The notes under the pieces are model-generated. The model ran no database searches, was not told the origin of the DNA, and saw only the letters and a list, made by a program, of their open reading frames with translations. A stretch of 10,983 bases of DNA from CAWDLX01 sp046728155. Its GTDB lineage: Bacteria; Actinomycetota; Actinomycetes; Mycobacteriales; Micromonosporaceae. The stretch is from the NCBI GenBank assembly GCA_046728155.1, contig JBKPDY010000085.1:1-10983 (forward strand). The letters are read 5' to 3'. Below, piece by piece: positions 6,167 to 10,983 of the stretch. The position numbers and the translations under genes are program-made. Positions within the stretch are counted from its first letter, which is position 1; each line of letters starts with the position of its first letter.

Positions 6167-6450
6167 TTACCTCTGGTCCCGGCAGTGTTCCCGGGCGAGG
6201 ATGGCGGCGATGTCCTCCGCGCTGACGCCGTGCAGGTGCAGGTGGACCTCCGGCGCGGGTTCGATCGCTCGCCGCTGCGGCGCTGGGAGCGGGTGGGCGG
6301 CCCGCACCGGAACGGGGGATTGCGGGGGGACGGTACGGGCCGCGCCTGCCAGTGTGCGCCGCAGCCGTCAGGCGGGCAAGGCCACCAGGCCCACAGTGCC
6401 GCCGGATGCCGCTATTGCTACGGCCGCAAGTGCTCCGTCGCTGAAGTGAG
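6167..6450 (-). pseudogene. Degenerate small-gene repeat unit 3 of 3, best preserved
   Basis: On the minus strand the frame reads FSDGALAAVAIAASGGTVG then LVALPA (a plausible membrane helix), meets an in-frame TGA, then continues RLRRTLAGAARTVPPQSPVP, a proline-rich linker, and PEVHLHLHGVSAEDIAAIL then AREHCRDQR and TAA at 6167-6169. Apart from the single TGA the reading frame is continuous over about 90 codons, so this copy best shows the ancestral layout: hydrophobic segment, basic stretch, linker, HLHL motif and acidic helix. No convincing start codon was found. A hairpin with one mismatch (6297-6309 and 6331-6343) lies inside. The family is not recognised. Confidence 0.45.
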
Positions 6451-6522
6451 TTGACGATGGAGCTTAGGTGGCGACGGGTGATCGAAGGATCAGGCGGGGT
6501 GCTCAGGCTGCGCTCTTATGGC

Positions 6523-6867
6523 TTATCGCTCTTGGGTTGCCGTATCGGGGTAGAGGAGCGAGATGGCATAGCGCCATGACCCGTCGTCGCGGCGGATCAC
6601 GTTGATGGCGCGGCCTGCCAACACCAAGGCGGTGTCACGAACCTGGAGAACCCGCCGGGGGTCAGCGAGATACAGGCGCTCGGAATCCCACAGCTGGGCG
6701 GCGGCCCGGGCGATCTGCCGGCGGCCGCGGGCCTCCGGCAGACCGCCGCCTACCACCAGCATGGCGCCTGGCTGGAAGAGCTGCGCCAGGGCCTGGGGGT
6801 CGTGGAGCACGAAGGCGTCCTCCAACAGGGACTCCAGCTCCTCGGGCGTGCGTGCTCCCGCGGCCAC
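6523..6867 (-). CDS. Small NTF2-like (SnoaL/DUF4440-type) protein
   Basis: 114 aa from GTG at 6867, chosen because AGG lies 7 nt upstream and because it starts just after the cupin stop; a longer frame would run far into the cupin gene. The sequence has the small NTF2-like plan: RTPEELESLLEDAFVLHDPQALAQLF (helices, with HDP before the ALAQLF-type helix), GAMLVVGGGLPEARGRRQIARAAAQLW (the G-x-x-x-IA helix), then YLADPRRVLQVRDTALVLAGRAINVIRRDDGSWRYAISLL (barrel strands ending in the usual DGSW-R-Y). Such proteins are single-domain cytoplasmic barrels with varied, often unknown, substrates. The gene is 8 nt downstream of the cupin and surely co-transcribed with it. Confidence 0.82.
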   Translation of the reverse strand: MAAGARTPEELESLLEDAFVLHDPQALAQLFQPGAMLVVGGGLPEARGRRQIARAAAQLWDSERLYLADPRRVLQVRDTALVLAGRAINVIRRDDGSWRYAISLLYPDTATQER

Positions 6868-6875
6868 AACGGCGC

Positions 6876-7382
6876 CTAGAACCGCAGCCCGTGCCGCTCG
6901 AGGATGGCTCCTGTGCCTTGGAAGTCGACCTGGCAGCCGTAGCGGGCGGCCAGCGCCGGGAGCGACGCCGGGTCCATTTCGACGCCGGGGGCGCCGAGCT
7001 CGCGGAACAGGTCCTCCAGGCCGGCCGGGGTGATGAGCTCCAGGATCCGCGTCTGGGTGTCGCCGGGATTCCAGAAGGTGTGCCACTGGCCGCGGGGCTT
7101 GAAGACCAGATCCCCGGCCTCGGCGAAGACCTCCTGGTCGCCCAGCAGCGCCCCCAGGCGGCCCTCGAGCACGTAGCTGTACTCGTCCTCGCGGGAGTGG
7201 TAGTGCAGCGGGCCGGCGAGGACGTGGGGGGCCAGGGTGTGCTCGACGACCGAGAGCCTGCCCGCGGTGTCAGGGCCGTCGATCATGAACCGGTCGGTGC
7301 GGAACTCCGGCGCCCCTGCGACCTCCCCGTCCTTGGGGCCCAGTACGCGCGCACCCCTGGTGGGTTCCTGGCTGGTGTCCAT
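6876..7382 (-). CDS. Cupin-domain protein
   Basis: 168 aa from ATG at 7382, with GGGAG 5 nt upstream. Both cupin motifs are complete. Motif 1 runs GPLHYHSREDEYSYVLEGRLG with metal ligands H60, H62 and E67 and the closing G74. Motif 2 runs GDLVFKPRGQWHTFWN with G90, P96, G98, H101 and N105; H101 is the last metal ligand. So this is a metal-binding single-domain cupin, able in principle to act as dioxygenase, isomerase or ligand sensor; the substrate is not known. The C-terminal part (LITPAGLEDLFRELGAPG) is common in quercetin-dioxygenase-like small cupins. It is first in a two-gene operon with the NTF2-like gene and divergent from LuxR regulator B. Confidence 0.9.
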   Translation of the reverse strand: MDTSQEPTRGARVLGPKDGEVAGAPEFRTDRFMIDGPDTAGRLSVVEHTLAPHVLAGPLHYHSREDEYSYVLEGRLGALLGDQEVFAEAGDLVFKPRGQWHTFWNPGDTQTRILELITPAGLEDLFRELGAPGVEMDPASLPALAARYGCQVDFQGTGAILERHGLRF

Positions 7383-7460
7383 CGGTGCTCCCTTCCTGCT
7401 GGGTGGGCTGCGTCGACGCTAAGTCCCGGCGGAAAGGCTGCCCATTCCAGAAAGGTGGTA

Positions 7461-7495
7461 TTTGCGGTGCCGGACGCCGCCCGTACAGTGTCCCC
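7461..7495 (+). promoter_or_regulatory. Probable leaderless promoter of LuxR regulator B
   Basis: TACAGT (7484-7489) fits a -10 box and ends 6 nt before the ATG at 7496. A weak -35-like TTTGCG (7461-7466) lies 17 nt upstream. The word CCGTACAGTG (7481-7490) matches CCGTACCGTG in the same position before LuxR regulator A (3652-3661), which supports a shared promoter design. Confidence 0.5.
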
Positions 7496-8653
7496 ATGAC
7501 CTCGGTGAGCGGGGGCGTCAGGCGGCGGGCCAGCGACAAACTCGCCCGGCTGGCCGGAGGTGGCCTGGACCTGGTGAGCTTCTGGCGGGCCTCCACCGAG
7601 GTACTCGACAGCACGGTCCCCCACTACTGGGCGCCGTGCTGGTTCACCCTGGATCCGGCCTCGCTGCTGGTCACCAGCCACTTCGACGAGGGCATCCCCG
7701 AGCTGCCCGACCAGTGGCTGCTCGACGAGTACTACCAGGACGACGTCAACAAGCTCGCCGACGTCGCCCGCTCCCAGCGCGGGATCTCCACGCTGCACGA
7801 GGCCACCGGCGGCGACCCGGCCAGCAGCCCCCGGTGGCATGCCAACATGACCCTGGGTGGGGATCAGGAACTGATCGCCGCCCTGCGCACCCGGACCGGT
7901 GAGGTGTGGGGGGCGCTCGGGCTGTACCGCGAGCCCGGCCAGCCGATGTTCGACGCCGCCGAGCTGGCGTTCGTTCAGGCGGTCGCGCCTCACCTGGCCG
8001 AGGGGGCACGGCGGTCGTTGCTGGTCGGTGAGGCGGTAGACCCCGAGGGGCCGGACGCGCCCGGCCTGGTGGTGCTCTCCCACACCGGGCAGGTCGAGTC
8101 GGCCACGCCCGGCGTGGAGCGCTGGATACAGGAGCTGCCCGACGGCGACTGGGACGGCGGCAAGCTGCCGTCGGCAGTGCTGGCGGTCGCGGGCCGGGCG
8201 CTACGCACCGCCGAGCACCCGGGCGAGCCGGGGCAGGTCGCGGTCTCGCGGGTGCTGTCGCGCTCGGGCACCTGGGTGGTGCTCCACGGTGCCTCCTTGG
8301 TCTCTGGCGCCGCCCACCGGGTGGCGGTGATCGTCGAGCCCGCCCACCCCGCGCGCATCGCCCCGTTGCTGATGTCGGTCTACGGGCTGACCGAGCGCGA
8401 ACAGGAGGTCACCCGGCTGGTGCTGCAGGGCAACTCCACCGCCGAGATCGCCGACCGGCTGGTGGTCTCGGCTCACACGGTCCAGCAGCACCTCAAGAGC
8501 GTGTTCGGCAAGACCGGCGTGCGCAGCCGCCGTGACCTGGTCGGCAAGGTATTCTTCGCCTACTACGAACCTCGGCTGCGCGACAACGAACGCCGCGTGA
8601 TCGCCGACCAGCCACTGCGGGGCGGACCCTACGCCCCCTCCGCCACCACCTGA
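7496..8653 (+). CDS. GAF-like domain LuxR-family transcriptional regulator (B)
   Basis: 385 aa from ATG at 7496; upstream in-frame starts would enter the divergent promoter region. The domain order matches regulator A: an N-terminal helical lead, a GAF-type region at about 30-180 (CWFTLDPASLLVTSHF, DDVNKLADVA, VWGALGLYREPGQPMFD, VAPHLAEGARRSLL), a PAS-like region at about 188-285 (GLVVLSHTGQVESATPGVERWI), and a LuxR helix-turn-helix at 297-350 (LTEREQEVTRLVLQGNSTAE, then LVVSAHTVQQHLKSVFGKTG). Here the T-E-R-E entry motif is intact. A tail of about 35 residues after the HTH is absent from A. There is no receiver domain. It likely activates the divergent cupin/NTF2-like operon; the ligand is unknown. 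Confidence 0.9.
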   Translation: MTSVSGGVRRRASDKLARLAGGGLDLVSFWRASTEVLDSTVPHYWAPCWFTLDPASLLVTSHFDEGIPELPDQWLLDEYYQDDVNKLADVARSQRGISTLHEATGGDPASSPRWHANMTLGGDQELIAALRTRTGEVWGALGLYREPGQPMFDAAELAFVQAVAPHLAEGARRSLLVGEAVDPEGPDAPGLVVLSHTGQVESATPGVERWIQELPDGDWDGGKLPSAVLAVAGRALRTAEHPGEPGQVAVSRVLSRSGTWVVLHGASLVSGAAHRVAVIVEPAHPARIAPLLMSVYGLTEREQEVTRLVLQGNSTAEIADRLVVSAHTVQQHLKSVFGKTGVRSRRDLVGKVFFAYYEPRLRDNERRVIADQPLRGGPYAPSATT

Positions 8654-8794
8654 CAGACCTGGCCGCAAGGGCCGTTGCCGGCGAGTCCGCTCGGCCAGCT
8701 CAGTTACCGCACGCTGGAACGCTGTCTGCGGCAGCCAGCGACAACACCGAAATGGATGACCAGGTCCTCATTGGCTGATGTGTGACCATGGCTG
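8654..8794. other. Short gap between LuxR regulator B and IS630 copy B
   Basis: About 140 bases without a gene. A small hairpin-like GGCC-GCAAG-GGCC follows the regulator stop (about 8660-8675) and might end transcription. The left end of the IS630 copy should lie here; the only TA dinucleotide is at 8705-8706, but no repeat matching the right end was visible. Confidence 0.4.
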
Positions 8795-9870
8795 ATGCCT
8801 GCCGCCGCCGCGCTGCTCATCACCCCGGACGACCTGGCCGAGCTGCACCGATGGGCACGGTCCGCCCAGCTGCCAGCCGTGCTCGCCCAGCGCGCTTGCA
8901 TCCTGCTCCTGGCCGCCGACGGCGTCGCCAACACCCAGATCGCCCAGCGGGTCGGCGTCTCCCGCCCAATCGCGATGGCCTGCCGACGCCGGTATGTCCG
9001 CGGCGGGCTGGACGGACTACCCGATCGGCCACGACCGGGCAGGCCGCAGACGGTCCGTCGAGCCCGCCGGGCTGAGATCTTGTCGGCTACCCTCAACCCG
9101 CCACCGGCCCGGCTAGGGATCACCCACTGGTCGACCCGGCTGCTGGCCCGCGAACTCGGTGTCAGCCACGACACCATCGCCAGGGTCTGGCACGCGCACG
9201 GCGTCCAGCCCTGGCGCGTCGGGACCTTCAAGTTCTCCACCCACCCGGAACTGGCCGCCAAGGTCCACGACGTCATCGGGCTCTACCTGCACCCACCCGA
9301 TCGCGGTCGTGCTGTGCGTAGACGAGAAATCCCAGATCCAAGCCCTCGAGCGCACCCAGCCCGTCCGCCGCGTGTGGCCGCGACGCCCCGAGCAACGCAC
9401 CCACGACTACACCCGACACGGCACCACCACCTTGTTCGCGGCGCTGGAGGTCGCGACCGGACGGGTCATCGACCACTGCGCACCGCGCCACCGCCACCAG
9501 GAATTCCGGGGGATTCCTCAGGCAGGTTGCCCGCGCCCACGCGCGCCGCCAGCTGCACCTGGTCTGCGACAACTACGCCACCCACAAGCACCCGGCGGTC
9601 CATGCCTGGCTCGCCAGCCATCCCCGCATCCGGCTGCACTTCACCCCAACCTCAGCGTCGTGGCTGAACCTGGTCGAGGTGTTCTTCTCCATCGTGGAGC
9701 GCCAGGCGCTGCGCCGCGGCGATTACCCCAGCGTCACCGACCTCGTCGCCGCCATCAGTCGCTTCTGTGCCGCCTGGAACGAGCGCTGCCAGCCATTCTC
9801 CTGGACCAAGTCAGCCGGCGAAGTCCTCGCAAAGCTCGACCGTCAAACCACCTCAGCGACGCAGCACTAG
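8795..9870 (+). pseudogene. IS630-family transposase broken by two frameshifts
   Basis: Homology runs through three frames. From ATG at 8795: helix-turn-helix region (LLLAADGVANTQIAQRVGVS), the GRPQTVRRARR hinge and GITHWSTRLLARELGVSHDT. Near 9298-9310 the frame shifts by +1, then VVLCVDEKSQIQALERTQP gives the first catalytic Asp (codon 9321). At the five-G run 9508-9512 a second +1 shift leads to HLVCDNYATHKHP (Asp, 9568) and TSASWLNLVEVFF (Glu, 9676), with 35 residues between them, then WNERCQPFSWTKSAGEVL and TAG at 9868-9870. All catalytic residues survive, so decay is recent or the shifts are sequencing errors or programmed. It belongs to a different IS630 subgroup from the transposase at 1003. 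Terminal inverted repeats were not found. Confidence 0.85.
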
Positions 9871-9950
9871 CGCAGGGCCATGTAGATCGCGGTGAACACT
9901 AGGACGATGCCAGCCAGGGGCGATGCCGCCGCCAACGAGCTGGGTGGCAT
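9867..9950 (-). CDS. Possible 27-residue single-span membrane peptide
   Basis: ATG at 9950 opens a frame MPPSSLAAASPLAGIVLVFTAIYMALR ending in TAG (9867-9869). Residues 12-26 are strongly hydrophobic and could span a membrane. No good ribosome site is seen, and the stop overlaps the transposase stop by two bases, so it may equally be a chance frame or the remnant of a gene cut by the insertion. It lies downstream of the 77-aa membrane protein on the same strand with an 89-nt gap. Confidence 0.25.
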   Translation of the reverse strand: MPPSSLAAASPLAGIVLVFTAIYMALR

Positions 9951-10039
9951 TGAGCACGACAAACCCTTGCAAGCCGCCCCACGCGGCGCTTCAGCTGGCC
10001 CGGGCCTCCAAGGTTGCCGGGGCCGCCTGCAGTTGCACC

Positions 10040-10273
10040 TCACCTGCGGTGCCGCCCCCGTGTTCTGAGCCCATCCCAGGGCGCTTCCGCAACGTCTGCC
10101 CGGTGGCCACCGGCAAACATGACCTGCGGTCGAGGCTGGCCTGGAAGACCAGGTGGGCTGCGGCGCTGGTCTTGCGGACCCGGCAGCCGCGTCTCAAGCC
10201 ATATCCCGCCCACAATGGCCACCAGCACGATGATGCCGGTGACAATAAAGGCGAGAAGGGGCCCGGTCGTCAT
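10040..10273 (-). CDS. Small single-span membrane protein, function unknown
   Basis: 77 aa from ATG at 10273, with a strong ribosome site GGAGG 5 nt upstream; this start is far better than the longer frame reaching 10435. The N-terminus has one clear membrane segment (about residues 5-25, LLAFIVTGIIVLVAIVGGIWL), then a short charged turn ETRLPGPQDQRR and a proline-, glycine- and arginine-rich tail with no recognisable motif. Orientation would be short N-terminus out and basic tail in the cytoplasm, by the positive-inside rule. No family was recognised. The tail is low in complexity, so the true end of conservation may be earlier. Neighbours give no functional hint. Confidence 0.55.
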   Translation of the reverse strand: MTTGPLLAFIVTGIIVLVAIVGGIWLETRLPGPQDQRRSPPGLPGQPRPQVMFAGGHRADVAEAPWDGLRTRGRHRR

Positions 10274-10497
10274 GGCTACCTCCGGCCCTCCCGCTGCCCC
10301 ACCTGGCGGTATCCAAACTGCGGCACACCTTTTGGCCGAGGACGGGTGCACTGCGCTGGGGGCGATGATCCCGCTCGGCCCTGGCAGAGCCACGACCCGG
10401 TCAGCGTGGCGCGGACTTCCTGACGGCCTGATCATGCCTCACCATCTCCGCCAATCACCTGCATCAGGTGGCAGCTTCGGGCTGGCAAGCGGCTGCC

Positions 10498-10518
10498 GCA
10501 CGGGCATGCTGCCCGTGC
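10498..10518. repeat. 9-bp hairpin, possible terminator or operator
   Basis: Arms GCACGGGCA (10498-10506) and TGCCCGTGC (10510-10518) are perfect, with a 3-nt loop. No T-run follows on either strand. It lies upstream of the small membrane protein gene, next to a second small palindrome at 10466-10480. Confidence 0.6.
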
Positions 10519-10689
10519 CTTCCTAACTGGTGTGCATGCAGACCAGCGGGATCCCTCGCATCTGGCGATGGCCCGGCGCGGGTCGGCCGACTGGAAATCG
10601 TGGACGCACTGATCACGGGGCATCGCGGCCAGGCCCGCAACATCTACCTATAGCTGGGCGGCTATTCGCGCGCTCGCGCCGGCCAGCGT

Positions 10690-10708
10690 CAGTCACGGAA
10701 CGTGACTG
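10690..10708. promoter_or_regulatory. Perfect palindrome CAGTCACGGAACGTGACTG, operator-like
   Basis: 8-bp arms around GAA. Size and symmetry fit a dimeric repressor site. The bound protein and the controlled gene are not visible. A related imperfect word, GTCACGGAGCGTGAT, occurs near 5086-5100. Confidence 0.45.
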
Positions 10709-10983
10709 GATTCCTTACCGCCGCAGCGCCGGATCGCCGACTCGGCGCGGCTGCCGTTCCCGCCTGCCGGGTAGATGACGGCGCCCCGATGATCCTCTTA
10801 TGTGCTGGATTGGTCATCGTGCAGGTCGGCGGGGTTGGATCCGGTTCGTGTGAAGGCTGGGCCAGGCTGTTGCACCGGACTGTGATTGTGGCCGGTGCCT
10901 TGTCGGGCTGCCACGTCAGGCAGCGTCGGCACGCTCAGGATTGCACGGTACCGCCCCGCGGCCCCGGGGGCACGTGTCTGCAC

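Larger units (their letters stand above)
10274..10983. other. Right-end stretch with palindromes but no supported gene
   Basis: About 700 bases in which several overlapping open frames exist on both strands, none with a recognisable motif or good ribosome site. Structures present: CACCTG/CAGGTG (10466-10480), a 9-bp hairpin (10498-10518) and an 8-bp palindrome (10690-10708). A plus-strand frame from about 10788 with a hydrophobic start (MILLCAGLVIVQVGG) runs off the edge and cannot be judged. Confidence 0.5.

Noticed and set aside
5221..6450. CRISPR array or satellite repeat in the repeated region
   Set aside because: Only three long, diverged units with partly coding content; no short identical repeats with uniform spacers.
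7283..8083. Minus-strand 266-codon frame opposite LuxR regulator B
   Set aside because: Shadow of the regulator; no motif and it ignores the cupin start region.
10798..10983. Minus-strand frame of 61 codons at the right edge
   Set aside because: Starts at the window edge with no ribosome site, motif or plausible composition.

Overview
The window comes from a GC-rich actinomycete. The third codon positions of the real genes are mostly G or C, and the gene families are typical of Actinomycetota: SnoaL/NTF2-like proteins, an LLM-class flavin/F420 oxidoreductase, a TetR regulator, GAF-LuxR orphan regulators, and IS630 transposases. Genus cannot be settled from the sequence. The overall look is an accessory region of regulator-plus-small-enzyme modules, broken up by insertion sequences and decayed DNA.

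Layout. (1) 1-933: a SnoaL-like gene running off the left edge (minus strand) diverges from a TetR regulator (plus strand). A perfect palindromic operator lies between them. (2) 1003-2136: an apparently intact IS630-family transposase, starting just after the TetR stop and ending 7 nt before the next gene's stop. (3) 2144-4729, module A: an LLM oxidoreductase followed by a SnoaL-like protein on the minus strand, diverging from GAF-LuxR regulator A. (4) 4730-6522: about 1.8 kb with no intact gene. The first part is lower-GC sequence with an open frame lacking a start codon. The second part is three head-to-tail, diverged copies of a roughly 0.46-0.49 kb unit, apparently remnants of a small gene encoding a short membrane/HLHL-motif protein, with strong hairpins. 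(5) 6523-8653, module B: a cupin followed by a small NTF2-like protein on the minus strand, diverging from GAF-LuxR regulator B, a clear paralogue of A. (6) 8795-9870: an IS630-type transposase broken by two frameshifts. (7) 9871-10983: one credible small membrane protein (minus strand), several palindromes, and otherwise nothing I can support.

How the genes may work together. Modules A and B share one plan: an orphan GAF-LuxR activator faces a two-gene operon whose second gene is an NTF2-fold protein. The first gene differs (oxidoreductase versus cupin). With the TetR/SnoaL pair at the left edge, three different NTF2-like proteins sit next to three regulators within 7.5 kb. This suggests related small-molecule detoxification or modification switches that arose partly by duplication of a regulatory cassette. 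Substrates and ligands cannot be told from the sequence.
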